A stretch of DNA of 64,000 bases from the NCBI GenBank assembly GCA_002751075.1, contig NAOQ01000069.1, forward strand, positions 62,001 to 126,000, given 5' to 3'. Numbering within the stretch: the first letter of the stretch is position 1; every line of letters starts with the position of its first letter. Positions 25,850 through 39,958 of this stretch are shown piece by piece. The translations under genes were made by a program, and so were the position numbers. This stretch comes from Ichthyophonus hoferi. Its lineage: Eukaryota; Opisthokonta; Ichthyosporea; Ichthyophonida; Ichthyophonidae. The notes under the pieces were generated by a model. That model searched no databases. It had not been told where the DNA came from and saw nothing but the letters and a program-made list of their open reading frames with translations.

Positions 25850-26065
25850 CCAATGACCAACACTATTTAAAACCATGGTACTTTTATGTTCATGATGGGA
25901 ATAAGCATCTAGTCCTAATTGACTATAATTAATGACATTTTTAAATTAATTATCATTAATTAATTAATGCCCAACTTATACTTCCTGATTGAAACCTCAC
26001 TCTAAAACTTTTTAATATTTCAGAGGCTTAATGTTCACTAAACAATAAGTGATTTTTGTATAAGA
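25850..26065 (-). repeat. LTR-like segment of the minus-strand Copia-type fragment
   Basis: Diverged direct copy of 22,690-22,889. Shared blocks include ACTATTTAAA(A)CCATG, TAGTCCTAA and TTAATTAATTA. Its position upstream of the minus-strand gag-like region fits a 5' LTR remnant. Confidence 0.5.
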
Positions 26066-26310
26066 CATCATAACATATTTGGCTAACCATGTGTAGGGCT
26101 GAAATACTTCAACAAAATATAAATAACCAAATTAACATCAGCTTATAAATATAACATCATATGTTATATACTAATTAAGACTCACTACATATTAATTACC
26201 ATAATATATAATATACAATACTAATCTACTTAATAATACATAGAATGCACATGACGATATCAATAATAGATCAGCATATTCACAGTGTATAAAGTGTACA
26301 ATCATCCAAT

Positions 26311-26316
26311 TTTATT
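26311..26316 (-). promoter_or_regulatory. Polyadenylation signal AATAAA for EIF2A
   Basis: AATAAA on the minus strand about 51 bases past the EIF2A stop codon; the first such hexamer downstream. Confidence 0.6.
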
Positions 26317-26366
26317 GAATTACTGGGAGGTGATTAGAGAGTATTTAAGTTAATTATAAATATCCC

Positions 26367-29300
26367 TTACTCCTTCTGTTTGAGCTCCAAGGCTGCAAGC
26401 TCTTTGACCAATTCATCTTCAGCTTGGAGCTTCTCAAGCTGAAATTACACAGAGATTATAGTTAGAAAGTATTGTGATAAAATACATGAGCAACTATTAT
26501 AAATAGATATATATGGGTATATGTATGCCATTAGCCTAATTATATTTGAAGCACAATGACTTGCCAAGATAATATTATTCCTTAATCTTAATCTACATAA
26601 CTTTGTAATGAAAACTGAATTAGAGTAATAATACTTCATATGCATACTAGATATCCAATAATTTATACATGCAACGTTTTAGCTAAAACATTTAATTAAT
26701 GAACGCTTATAGTATGTAGGTGTTGGATTTTATAGACTAGCTATATTAGGGCTAGAATATACACTTTAGAAACTACAAATTGGTATGATATAATGGCACC
26801 AGATATAGTCATATTATAATGAATATATATATACAATAAATACTTACATATATACATGCCAACATAAACACATAAAACAACCCACCTGAGTGGCCTCCAA
26901 AACCTTTCCAGCTGCCCTCTTCTCCTTGAGGTCATTGATCTGTCTTAACTTCTTGTTAATCCCTCGGATCTTCTTACCAATATCTTCTTCTGCTGGAGCT
27001 TCGACTGGGGCTGCAGCCACAGGGGGTGGGGTAGAGGGGACAGAAGAGGCTGCACTACTTTCAGCTTGGGCTCTATAGAGACAGCAATGTCAAGGGTTAT
27101 GAGGGTTCAGAGGGAATAGGGAGGGTCTATAAGGCTTCACAATTCCACATTCTAACACAATGTTGACATGTCTAACTACTACTATCTAGAGTATAGTTCT
27201 GAGAATATGAACCATGAAGGAATAGGTGCTTGGGTACTATCGTGTTTAACACATAGGGCTAGCAGGCAAGGTGATGGTAATGGTAAGTAGTCTAGCCATT
27301 CTTGCTATACTCCTAGATTAAGCATGTAAATACATTAGGGCTATGTAGATGCAGCTCATGACATTTGTTTATTAAAAAACAACTAAGAATGGAGGAAGTT
27401 GGTATGAATGTAAGCAATAAAAAGGGAATCGAGAGGAATGGGCAAGGTGTGGGGATGAATAGCTAGAGATAATAGGTTATATGGGTTATAGTGGTCTGAA
27501 TGCCAGGCAGTGTTGCTACTATGTGTCTTATTGTGTATGATAGCCAAATGCAATTGCAAGCAGGGAATTAAATGAAGGAAAAAGACCTTTATTCCATATG
27601 GATGATATGATATGGTAATATAAGAATAGACTAAAGAGAGAGTCCTGTAGAGAGAGTAATGGTTGTGGACTTATATCTTTCAGATGCTTATATATAATAG
27701 TTGATCATATAATATAATGGTGTCATAGTCACATATTGAACATCAATAATCGTTTTCATTTTATATTATTATAAACATGCAAATGATAGTAATGAAAGGG
27801 GTTGCATTATGTGGGAATAGTAAGCACACTTACAACCAGTGTTTTTATATGAATATACAGTATAATGATAGAGGCTATAGAGACAGGACAGGTAATTAGC
27901 AGGATGCAGTAGGATATAGTTGCATATAATGTATTTATAATGTATTTATATGTATATGCACCTATCAATGCAACTACATGATAGTATGATAGTATTATAG
28001 TATAGTAGTTTAATAATATACAGGCTGGTATAATTGATACACTACTAACATTGTCTACATATATATTCATTTACCTGGCCTTGGCCTCCCTCTTTTTTTT
28101 GTTCTTTAGTGCTGCCTTGGTAGCCATATCCTCTAGGTGGGTAGAGCATTTCTATAAGAATTTACATACATATATATATATATATATATATAATGTAATA
28201 TAATACCAAAAACTACAGCATAATATAGTATAATATAGCATAATACAACATAACACAATACAATTGAATATACTATAATAAAATACAAATACAATATAGT
28301 ATATTTAAAAACAGCATAACATGCTATAATAAACATAGTCAAGGTATAACAAACAATGATAAGTCCAAATAATAAAACTAGAAGTGATCTAAAAGATAAA
28401 CTAAAAACATCAAAATAGCCAATTCAAGTCATGGCCCAGTGATTTAAAGTCAAAGAGTCAATCATACTAAGCCATTACGCACCACTAACACCAATAGGAA
28501 GTAGGCGTGGGGCCTTGGCAGCAGGCTTGTCCAATTTCTGGGGCTTTCCTATTTCTTCTTCCGTGTACTGTATATATAAGTTTTTTAGTGTACATATAGA
28601 AGGGTATATAGACAGGTAGGTATATAAGTATGTATCAAGGTATATAGGAATATATATATGTATATTGCATATACCCTACCTTCTTGAATGTAGTGGCCAA
28701 TCCCCGGGCTCCTGGTGGACGGTAAGCACCAGCCTTACTAACTACAAGGATACATTCCTAGATTAGTATTCAACCAATGAAATTATAGATTGATGTTTAT
28801 ACAACAAGGTAGATATAAGGTATCCTATATGTCTCTATGCATAATGGATAGAGCTTACATAAGTTGTGCCCTTGAAAACATGTGATTGAACCATTGCCAG
28901 TTGGAGGGTAATGACACAACATAAACGCAACATAATATAATTAGAATACAATTCAATACACTAATAAAATACAATGCAATACCATATAATATAATACAAT
29001 ACAACACAATCCAATACACTATGATATCTTATAATACAATAGAATACAATACATTACAATACCATATAATATAATCCAATCCAATACAATACAATACAAC
29101 AAACCTTAACACAATACAACCACATAGCCATACATACCTTCAGCAATGACTATATCCCTAGCACTCTCCTGTACAGGGATGGTATTCTTCAAGGGATACA
29201 CCCCAGGGGCAGGTGCCCACTCAGCCTATAAGAAAGAAGAAGTTAGATGGTTGGTCAGGATAGCACTCTAAACACTTTGAAGCAAATACATATTGTGTGC

Positions 29301-32300
29301 AGGATTTTTCATGTTTATTTTTGATAAGTATAGAGAGGGAACATACATATATACCTTAATTTTAAAATAGTTTATAACATTGCATAAACTATATTGATTT
29401 CAAATGATTGGCTGAATGGTTTTAATATATTCTAGACAAGTCTTTAAATTACTTTTTAAAATAGTATGAAAATAAGCACTGCCATGTGCTAGTTTAAAAA
29501 TAACACAGACATTATATTGGTTGTTAACAAGATCTTTAATTAGAATGGCTCATATATTCTATATCATCACAATAACCATAGTGAATATATTTTCATTGAC
29601 GTATAATTAATTAAAAACCAAATACCCAATCATATGAAATGATTAAAGTTTACTCACCCATACTCATAGCCAAACAAATGTTGCATTACTTAATCTCTAA
29701 GCTAATCAAAGATTAAACACATAAGTTAGTCATTAATCAGCAATCAATAACTAAGCCTCTTAAATGAATAGGATTAGTATTAAACGGGCCATACAGCAAT
29801 GACTCACATTCAAAAGCACTGGGAAATCCTTTTTGTAAGTAAGTTCACCACGATAGTGCCAGATCTTGTAGCCATTGTCCACTCTATATAGAGAGAGTAT
29901 AGAGGTTAGGGTAGGTAGGCCAGTTGTAGTGGGCAGGTATAGGATTGTATGGTATAGGAGTATAGTAGAGTAGAGTATAGAATATAATAACAAAATACAA
30001 CACGCCAACCATACTATAGCTCCATTTCCAATTTTCATGAACCCCCACCTTATTCTGGGGCTAGTAGTGGCTGTAATTAGGTGTTCACTGTCAGGGGCCC
30101 AGCTGTAAATTGTACTGTCAGGAGCCTGAATTACACTAACCTTCTTGAGCTTGCGACGGTCCCAGAATTCCTAGATGAGATAGAAGGTGGGCATGGGTAT
30201 AAGTGTTAAAGTGGGACAGGGTGTGTGTTTGTGTGCAGTAGTCAAGGCTATTTATAACTTATGTATTAATAGGTCTATTAAAAATTTTAAATGGATATAT
30301 ATATATATAATCTTTATTAAGTCTATATACAATGTTGTTAAACTATTATGTAAGACTTTAAGACACCATTCAGTAAAGGTGCTTATATTTTACAATAGCC
30401 TATAGGATATGATATCAGATGATGGTTAGTAGTGGTTATAATTTTATGAATATTAAAATGAAGTGATGATTGGACTATTAAATTGTAAAACTGGGTTAGA
30501 AAAATAAAAGATAATAGTACTTGTGAATATAATATAATATAACATAATACAAGGCACCACTGAGTGAATGTGCTTAAAAACTAAAACAACCCATAGGATG
30601 TGATATCTTATCTTATGATAGTCATTAGTAGTTCTAGTTTTATGGCTATTAAAATAATGAATCGATGATTGAAGTTTTGAAAGAAAAATATTGGTTAGAG
30701 GCATAGAAGATAACGATTATTGTGAAACTGAAATAAAATAAAATAATATATGATAGTATAGTACCGAAAAGTACACTACAACATACCTAAAGTATACCAA
30801 TGTAATGCAATATAGTACAATATAATACAACATAACATGACACAATGCAATAGAGTATTATACAATATAACACAATCTAACATAACGATATACAACATAA
30901 TATAATACAAATCAATAGACAATACAACACCACACAACCCACTCCACCCTCCTACCATCTCTCCTCTGAGGTTACCAAATCCAGCCAGGCAGATAAGGTT
31001 GCCATGGGGACTAAACATCACGGTGTTTCTCTTTCCGGTCCCAAAGTCAAACAAAGGTTTGCATTGGGCCCCAAACAACATAGCCTTGGCAGGCATGTCT
31101 GATCGGTTGGTTAAGGAAAATTAAACACAGGAGGGTTATATGATTTTATATTGGGATTTTAATTTTAAATATATTTTAAATCTATTTAACTATTGGCTTA
31201 GTTTTCTAATTCCACATAATCACGTGTATAATAAATATAAACATGGAAATATCAAGGCAAGGTAAGGATTATTATATACAATATGCGCAATACATTTACA
31301 GCAAACGGTACGTTTAACAATGAAATGCAGTGTTTGTATATACAAGCATGAAAGTAGGCATTGGGCAATCAATAAAATCATAGGTATATGGTATATCTAT
31401 AACTATAGATATCTGTCATGTATTTATCACCATAAAAAGTTAATTATGGACTGTAATGATTGGATACAGCCATGAACAACAACGAACTCGTCAGAGGTAG
31501 GGCTCCACTTAGTCTCATAGATGGGACCTTCCTTGGCTGTAAATGGTTGGTTTTTTTAAAATCAAAAGTGTTAATATACAATCATCTATTAGAAATAAAT
31601 AATAAAATGTAACCCAGATTTCTAAGAGAATTAAATTTTTTTAAAAATATGATTTCTGATTACTTTATGTTATAAAATAATATTAACAATGTAATAGAAT
31701 TAGAAAAAGATATGCACATTACAGTATACAATAATCATATATAGTAAACAATAACCATATATAGTATACATATAATACGTACTAAGCGGGACATTGCACT
31801 GGACATCAGCCACAGCTGACATATAGTACAAGTTATTCTCTCCGTAGTAGGATTTATTGCTTACATCTACCGCCACCTGGGTATGCACTAGAAGGGCAGT
31901 GCCTAAAAGGGAAAGGGAAAATTGGGGGTTAGTAACAGGATGAAAGAAGGTAAAAGTTAGATATGTAATTGTATATACATGTATGTATACCATACCCCAC
32001 CCTACCATACCTTATCCTACCCTATCTTGCTCTACCTTACCCTATTCTATTCTATCCTACCCTATCCTACCATATCTTACCCTATTCTAATCTAACCTAT
32101 TCTATTCTACTCTAACCTACCCTACCCTATTCTACTACAATATATCTGCAAATCTCCATATCCTTCGCAAAAAAACTCAACAACTATTACCGTATCTACC
32201 AACCACACATTTATAAATAGCATTACTACCAATTATTCAATTAAAATATGAACTTAAAAACCACTAAAATATTTAAAAACTTTACGCCTGTTATACCATC

Positions 32301-35300
32301 CAATCACACCACTCACCCTCGCAATTCCATTCGAACTCTACAGTATCAGCTTTAAAAAAGCTCTTTTGTGCAAAAGGTTGCACCAAGTTAGGAAAGTTGT
32401 AAATGCGTACAAAGGCGGGGCCACCCTATTGGTGAACTATCATGTTAGCAATAGAGTAAACATAATATATCATGTTTTTACTAGTGTAAATAAAACTGGA
32501 AGACCTGTCTCAACCACATACTGGTTAATTTACAAACTTTTGAACACGCTTGATGTAGTGAGATTGAATTCGGATTAAACTATATACCTAATATAATAAG
32601 ATATACAGGAGTTAATCTCAATCTGAATCATTATTACTTGGGTTCAATATATAAATTTCTACTATTTGATTAATAATGGATAATAAACAAATAGTGTATA
32701 TTATGTTGTACCTATACCTATACACATGTGCTCTACCTTACTGATTCTTACCTTACTTCCAGCCACAAAGGCTGCAATCCGAATCTTATTTCCACGTGAT
32801 ATAGAGTATTTGGCAATTCCCTCAAGGTAAAGCTTCCTTTTAATTGCTATAAACCCCCCCACCTTACTGTGTTAAGTATATGAATATACCTTTTAAACCC
32901 TATGTAAATTGGGATTATTAAGTGATTAGATAGGGTAAAATAGGTTAATAACTCATTAGAAACTGACCAATTATATAATAAATTGGATGTGGATTTATGC
33001 AAAGTGTATATATTACATTATACTACATTATACAACACAATACAACAACATATTACATTATGCTATACTATACAACATGCTAATGCATTATCATTTAGCA
33101 GTATACAACTGTAGGCTGGCCAATCATTACCTCCCCTGAGATCAGAAGGGTCCAACAGCTGCAGTTCATTGGACGCCAGCCTTCCAAATATGGTCTCATC
33201 ATCACTATATTGGGGTACCCTGCATGTGCATTACAACGTAATAAGCAACACTACGGTATTTTATATTATCTTATACAATACTATAGGATAAAACGGGAAA
33301 GGCTCAAATACAGTTGGCTTACAGTTAAATAGTGAGAGATAATTTGTTTAATATTATAATATAGATTATACAATATTTCCATGTCACGCATTTGCTGTAG
33401 GTATCTAATATAGTAATATGGATTATCTTATATTATATTGTACATATTTATTCCTTAAAAAATACATAGTCAACAGACGAAAAGTACTTACAGTAAAAAA
33501 ATACTATGAAAATACAAACATACATATTAATTGTAAATATAATTAAGTAGTCAAAAGTACAAGACAACTATACATATTTGTTTTAATGCAATTACCAGGT
33601 CAATCAAATACAAACAATATTTTTAAACCTACCATGAGTCACCTTTCTGCACGAAACTTAAGAGCATTTCATTGGTCTTTAAACTCCACACTCTAACATT
33701 ATCAACACCTTTATGGTCTTTATCGGCTGCATAATTAATACAGGTTAGTGATAGGTTAATTAAAAATTAACATCCATATATAGTTAGAGGAGTGCAAATC
33801 TAGTAACTATATCCCTTCATTTACAGGATACAAAGGTGTGGAGTTTTTTATTTACTCACCTCTTTTTCTTTCATTTGATTAGTAGTTTCCTGGTTGAGTG
33901 TTTTCTTTGACACTTTTAAAATATATGTATATCTCTGTATTCTATCACCGTATATTAATCTATATTAATATACATTATCCTGTGCTGCTCCAATGTTATC
34001 TACTCTATTATACCATACATACAACCCCATACACTACCCACTTATACTATACCATATTATACTATACAACAGACTACAATAACAAATAAAACACATTGTT
34101 TAAATTTTAAAACTTGATTTTAAAAACCAAAAAAACGTTGTGATAGCGGGAGCAGGTGACAATATGAGTGTCCTTGGGTGATAATACATATATATTCATT
34201 CTATCTGCAACCAAAACATAAGCCTAAAAAATATTCCTTAATCAAACCAATAACAACATATTTTAAAAATTAAAGTCATACTCTGATAGCGGGAGAAGGT
34301 GACAATCTGAGTGTCCTTAGGTGAAAAGAAGATCTTGGTTGTGGCAGGGTGTTCTATTAGCTGAACGGTAGTCCAGGTGGCTGTGCTGACCACTCGTACA
34401 CTGTATATGAAATTTTAATTTTAATTGTAAAATACACATATAATCTATCAACGTGCTAAGGTCACGTGGTACATGTTGGATGTAGGACATAAAATATAGA
34501 GGACAGAGGTATGTTGTATATATATGTGTAGTTATTGGTTACTTGATTTTATGCCCCCATTGCAATTGGTCATATGTAATCCCCTAAACCAAAATAAACT
34601 TTTAAAGTGTTACATATATATACCACAACAGAAATTAACGTGCGGTGTTATAGTGTATGGCAAGATATAGCATGGTATGATATACCATGACATGATATGG
34701 TAGGTATGATATGGTATGGTATAATAATACAATATATATAAATTTATCTGGGTTAACCCATTAGGAACCTGGTAAGTGTTACTATTTATGTCTAAGAATC
34801 TCATTGGTACTTACTTGGATGCCGTAGCCCAAGCCAATAGGGTGCCAGATTGGTTATACTTAAACGTTCTAACCCCATTGGGAACTCTACATTCCCGTCC
34901 AATACGATTAGTCATTTAAAATATATATGCTCATGGCAATAGGCTTAATAGAATTTATTGTAAACTAAATATCTCCGGCTAGAGTGCAACAATCATAATT
35001 AATTCGCAAGTAATTAGTAAGTTATCGTAACGGATTGGTGAATGTGAATAATCCAATTACCATATTCTACATACCATACTATTATAGTATTATTCTACAT
35101 ACAATATATACATAATATCCTATATAATATCCTCTATTTTACAAACAATATATACATACTATCCTATGTAATATCCTATATTCTACATACAATATATACA
35201 TACTATCCTATATAATATCCTATATTCTACATACAATATATACATACTATCCTATATAATATCCTATATTCTACATACAATATATACATACTATCCTATT

Positions 35301-36023
35301 CACTATTCTACATACCATATTTACATATTATCCTGTACACTAACCTACATACAATATATACATAATATCCTACATACAATATATACTATCCTAAATACAA
35401 TATATATATATATATTCTATACTATACACTATCCTACACATAATATATACCTACCCAGGAAAGCACTCCAGAGGGCCATTGGTAGGAGGCCCTTGCTCAA
35501 TGTTCAATCCATCATTATGAACTAAGAGTAATAGCAATAATAATAGCAATAGTAATAGTAATAGTAACAGAAGGTATAGATTATTATTAGTTCATCGATA
35601 CATAGTATAGTTGCCAACTTAAAAACAATAAAAAAGGGCATAAAAAGAAATAGCGCGCAAACTGTGAAGGTAACACGTTAAAAAATTATGATACTAACGT
35701 ATAAAATAGGTGACAAAGATAAAACAGTTCCGTATATATAGGTATATATATATATAAGATGTATCTGTGTGTTTGTATATGACTGTGTATGTCTGTGTTG
35801 ACTCAGACCCCTTTCTCCTTTTACCCACTCCTTACTCATTAAGCAGCAAGGCTTCTATTCAATACATCGATATATTACTACAATATATTAATACAACACA
35901 ACACTACAATACAATACAATACTACAATACAAGCAAGACGGCAAGACAACAGAACAAAACATTGGAACTGATCCACGTACTAATGAATTGAGGAGCAGGA
36001 AGAGAAGTATCGGATTGTGCCAT
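26367..36023 (-). CDS. EIF2A: Eukaryotic translation initiation factor 2A
   Basis: Complete gene: 19 exons, 1,770 coding bases, 589 aa (human ~585). Exons: 36,023-35,981; 35,521-35,455; 34,886-34,815; 34,400-34,282; 33,726-33,633; 33,219-33,131; 32,846-32,752; 32,425-32,317; 31,902-31,783; 31,536-31,468; 31,098-30,956; 30,170-30,049; 29,883-29,808; 29,225-29,138; 28,741-28,680; 28,567-28,483; 28,132-28,075; 27,072-26,886; 26,438-26,367. All introns are GT-AG and all phases match. eIF2A is a cytosolic WD40-propeller protein that can deliver Met-tRNA to the 40S ribosome. Diagnostic stretches: FFKADTVEFEWNC, FDFGTGKRNTVMFSPHGN, LAGFGNLRGEM, VDNGYKIWHYRG, AYRPPGARG, and a C-terminal lysine/glutamate coiled coil (KKIRGINKKLRQINDLKEKR). 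The start sits in CACCATGG, a good Kozak context. Repeats fill the introns; one intron holds an LTR-like insertion. Confidence 0.96.
28930..29105. repeat. (ACAAT/ATAAT)n array in EIF2A intron
   Basis: Interrupted pentanucleotides in the intron between exons 14 and 15, in the same strand orientation as those at 30,780-30,910. Confidence 0.9.
30780..30910. repeat. (ACAAT)n-type array in EIF2A intron
   Basis: Degenerate pentanucleotide repeats in the intron between exons 11 and 12. Confidence 0.85.
32485..32705. mobile_element. LTR-like repeat, partial copy C inside an EIF2A intron
   Basis: Shares CTGTCTCAACCACATACTGG, CTCAATCTGAATCATTA and TTTGATTA...AATAAACAAATAG with copies A and B. It fills most of the intron between exons 7 and 8 and both flanking exons are intact, so the insertion is tolerated. 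Confidence 0.6.
34139..34181 (-). pseudogene. Partial duplicate of EIF2A exon 4
   Basis: A 43-base segment in the intron between exons 4 and 5 matches the 3' end of exon 4 (34,282-34,324) with about five differences. In frame it reads SPKDTHIVTCSRYH versus SPKDTQIVTFSRYQ. A TTGCAG acceptor lies shortly upstream with an open fr to it. However, the donor GT seen after exon 4 is not conserved at the same position, so splicing it in would shift phase. Most likely a dead exon duplicate; a regulated alternative exon is not excluded. Confidence 0.6.
35085..35345. repeat. 44-bp minisatellite in EIF2A intron 2
   Basis: At least four near-identical 44-base units containing CTACATACAATATATACA and CTATCCTATATAATATCC, followed by degraded partial units. 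Confidence 0.9.
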
Positions 36024-36559
36024 GGTGAAGGAATGAATAAAGTATTAACAGTCAACCTATATCAAGCAATCCTAATATAGATGACAGAGAGGGGAGAGGG
36101 AGGTGGGGTGAGAGGGGAAGGTAGTGGAAGGAAAGGGGTTGTTGATTTTTACATTGAATCAGTGTACCTTTGTGAACCGTTAAGTTCTAATGAATCGGAT
36201 CGATTTGAATCAAACTGGTTCGAATTAATTTAACCCTTTTATATATAATCCCAATAATAGCATAACTTAATAATTAAAAACTACTTATTATCCGCTTTAA
36301 AACTATTAGGGTATTTAATTTTAAATCGATATATTTAATTTTATTTTATTTCTTAAAAAGTTTTTAATAATATTAATATTAATATTAATTTGGGTGATGT
36401 TTTAGGATTTGAATCGGATAGTCGCTCCGTGGGTATTTGATGTGGGCTAATTCGGTTTAGTATTTTAATACATTGTAATGTCATAATAATAACAGAAAAT
36501 GTGCACGTGCCAGGCCGCCAATTTATTAGTATTGAAACTGTAATATATAATAAATTATA

Positions 36560-36770
36560 TTATGAATAATTTATATAGTAATATTGTTAATAATAATAAT
36601 AATAGTAATAGCAGTAGTAATAGTAATAATAATCGTCAAAGTAATAGTAATAATACTAGTATTATTAATAGTAATAGTAGTAGTAGTCTTAGTAATAGTA
36701 GTAATAATAATAATGATAATGGTAATATTAATAATAACAACAATAATAAATAATAATAATAATAATCAAG
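36560..36770. repeat. (AAT/AGT)n trinucleotide array upstream of EIF2A
   Basis: Imperfect trinucleotide repeats in the 5' flank of EIF2A. The Asn/Ser-only reading frame here is a by-product of the repeat. The rest of 36,024-37,390 holds AT-rich unique sequence without a gene. Confidence 0.9.
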
Positions 36771-37390
36771 CAATATTACCAATTAATTAATTTTGCATGT
36801 TGTATAGTGAGCTACTATGTGCCTTAGTACCTTGCATTACATTCTATTAATAACAATTAAAAAATTAAGCACGTGGTATTCCCGCATGCCTCCATTGCAG
36901 TACTAACCATACTACATTGTTTTTGTAATATTTTATGTATTTTATTATATTTTAGCAAAATAATAACAATAGTATAGTTTGCACTACTCTGTATTAATAC
37001 AAGTTGCAACCCTGCCGGCCAATTGTATTACAATACCGTATATTAATAATTATATTAAAATAAAAGTAGAACTGATTGGAGAGCGTGATCTTCCCGCGTG
37101 GTCTCCAGGAGTTTAACTTTCTAGATTGGACGAGATGAGATGCTTCATGCTAGGCACGGCCGCAAAGGAATGAGTAAGCTAGGTTAAATATATAATACTA
37201 TTTATATGTTTTATTTTTTATAAGTATTATAGATTATTAAAATGAAAATTTAAAATATAGTATGTAAATATGTAATAATACACGAATAGATTGGACGAAA
37301 TGAGGTTCTTTCAGCTAGATATGGCCGTAACCGATAGAACAGGCTATAAGAGGATTATAATTAAACACTTCATATAATCAAAATATAGCA

Positions 37391-38432
37391 AACTGTCGTA
37401 GTTCTAGCGACTTGTCCGCAGGCTTAGAGGTTGCCAATTGAGTTTCCCATAATAGGACTATATATATATATGTGCATTATGATATTGTTTAACAAGTAAT
37501 AAATGATGGCAAAAGTTTTGTATGTCACAAACGTTTTCGTATTTGCCTATAGCGATGGTACACCCAGGCATGCGAGGTTGCTGCGTATACCCAGTGTGCT
37601 GGGGGCCGTGGATGTGAGAGCGGCCAGGGCCTTTATTAGCCATTGCAGTTTGCATTTATAATTATAAATGTAAACCGATTTGTTTCATTTTATCTTGATT
37701 AACCAATATTATCCCCTTCCTAGAATGGCTTCTTTCCTAGCTACATCATTGGTGTAACTGCTCACATTTTATGTATTGATAAATTAATCTATCAGGTGGA
37801 AAAATATTATGCAATTAAATCATTATACAACTAGCTGATCTTAAGCCACAATCATTGAGCTACTTAATATTTGGGCTTCGATCGAACCTACTTATTTATC
37901 TATGGTTAGCTATCTTGCAACGTACAATAATAAAGAAAAATGAAAATGGAAAAGAAATAATAAATTATTAATGATGCGACTACGTTTATCTTACATATGT
38001 ACCGGACAAAATATGGTTCTTTCTGCTAGCTGGATAGGCGGCTATAAAAGGATTATAAATTGATTTCATCATAGTAACTGTTAAATTCCATTGGATTAAT
38101 TGTTTACGAGTCCCTTTTAAGATACAAGAGTACTCAGGTCACCTCACTATTTAAAGAGAACACCTGTTTTTATTTTAAGCCATTACCTTAACAATGACGT
38201 ATGTCAGGTGGCGGCGGACTATAGTGCATCTAAAACTGGGAAACACCCGTCTCAACCACCGAGTGGTTCATTTATATCATTTTAAGTGTGAATTCGAATC
38301 AAGTGTATACCCAATTTAGTATGGAATACAGTATACATGAATTAGTCTCAATCAGAATCAATACTACGTAGGTTTGCTAGACAACCTCTACCATTTGATT
38401 GTAGGAAATAATAAACAAATAGAATATATGTT
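37391..38432 (-). mobile_element. LTR-like repeat, copy B (uninterrupted)
   Basis: About 1.04 kb sharing both ends with copy A. It contains the GCATGCGAGGTTGCTGCG block, the GCGGCCAGGGCC block and the CTCAATCAGAATCAATACTA block. On the minus strand its left end gives CAATTGGCAACC, close to the Gypsy-type primer-binding leader. There is no coding interior, so it is best read as a solo LTR or an unclassified interspersed repeat. Old, judging from divergence. Confidence 0.5.
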
Positions 38433-39177
38433 ATCTTTTAATACAAATAAATAAATAAATAAATAAATAACGGTAACATAATAGAGATGTTCCAATAATC
38501 TTAATATTTATATCACTAAGTTATTTAATAAGGAAACTAATTTCTGCTCAGATCAATGTATACTATTTAAAGAAATACATGGTATGCAAGGTATGTTAAT
38601 CTTACTCTAAAATATATTCCAACCTAACATACGTAATGATAGTGTGAGATCTGCAGCGATTGTCAAATCCAATCTTACTCTTACTGCTATTGTTTCTTGC
38701 TATAACTGAAGTTTTCACTACGCTTAGATAGATTATTCTTTATTATTGCTATAACATTTAATTATTCTTCTATGGAGAAAAAAGCAATTCTTTCCCGATT
38801 CGTTTAATCAGAAATTACCGGCAACAATTTGTCTTATTGGTTGGTCACTTAATCTAAAAGCGTTTACTTATTGATATTTTATTGTATCTATTATATCTAT
38901 GATTTATTATTAACACGTAGGAGAATTGTGGACAGTCTCAGCACAATCAATCTAACCACGTAAATACACCATTTAAAACTAATTAATCTAATTTAAATGA
39001 ACACATATATTTGACTCGTTATAAATGTGCACTTGGCCGCTATGAGGTACAGAATTGCATATATTTATAGGTTTTTAGAGAAAAATCGCGATTTATTAGA
39101 AAATAGTGATAAGATGTATATACTATTACTAACCAATCATTGCAACTGGCTAAGAGATCTTCAATGAGTTTGCGATT
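38433..39177. other. AT-rich spacer without gene
   Basis: An (AAAT)n run at 38,443-38,470 and AT-rich unique sequence. No coding frames supported. Confidence 0.6.
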
Positions 39178-39510
39178 AACGTCATAAAATAATCTAATTT
39201 AGTATTTGTTCCTGATTAATATATGTATATATGTATATATATATATATATATATATCTATATACTAATAATAATGGCTTATCTATTTTATTTAAGATACT
39301 GAAATTTTGACTTTGATTTTTATTATCATATATTCTGCTGTTTTAGCAGAAAAATATATTAGTTTACAAATAACGTCATAAATTAGTCTAATTTGGTATT
39401 TTTTTCCGGATTAATATATATATATAATAATGGCTTATCCATTTTATTTAGGATACTAAAACCTTAATTTTAATTTTATTATCATATACTCGGCTGTTTA
39501 GCAGAAAAAA
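39178..39510. repeat. Tandem duplication upstream of TMEM33
   Basis: Two direct units, 39,178-39,354 and 39,372-39,510, begin AACGTCATAAA and end TTTAGCAGAAAAA, both containing TAATAATGGCTTATC. The first is longer because of an expanded (AT)n core. They sit 450-780 bases before the TMEM33 start codon. Confidence 0.9.
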
Positions 39511-39958
39511 GATGGTAAATCATTAACTAATGACACCATTCTTACAGCCAATAATAAATTGTTGTATATCTAATAAAAACGCAATGATCTTAAAGTATTA
39601 CATACATGCTCCAAACATATCAAGTTTCTAATAATAGTCGTGACGGTCGCTCCCAAACAATTCCAAAAATAGCAACGACAAATTACATTTATAAGACGAC
39701 TAAAAATGAAATTTTTGAATAAAAGATTTAATTGGTCTAATATGGAGTCCTGCCACAAGGACCAATAAGAAGAGAAAAAGAAGAGAAAAAGCAAATTTAA
39801 ACCAACATAAAATGAATTAAAATTTAATTAATTTCCAGCGCGAATTAGACTGGCTGCCTTGTACAGCATGCATTAGTACATAAACGTCAATAGACAACAC
39901 GTACACGCACATAAAATTATTATACACACTTTTAAGGGGTAAGTGAGAGAAGTCGAAG

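Noticed and set aside
36562-36790. Long Asn/Ser-rich and Ile/Val-rich open frames
   Set aside because: They are translations of an imperfect (AAT/AGT)n repeat; no splice context and no non-repeat residues.
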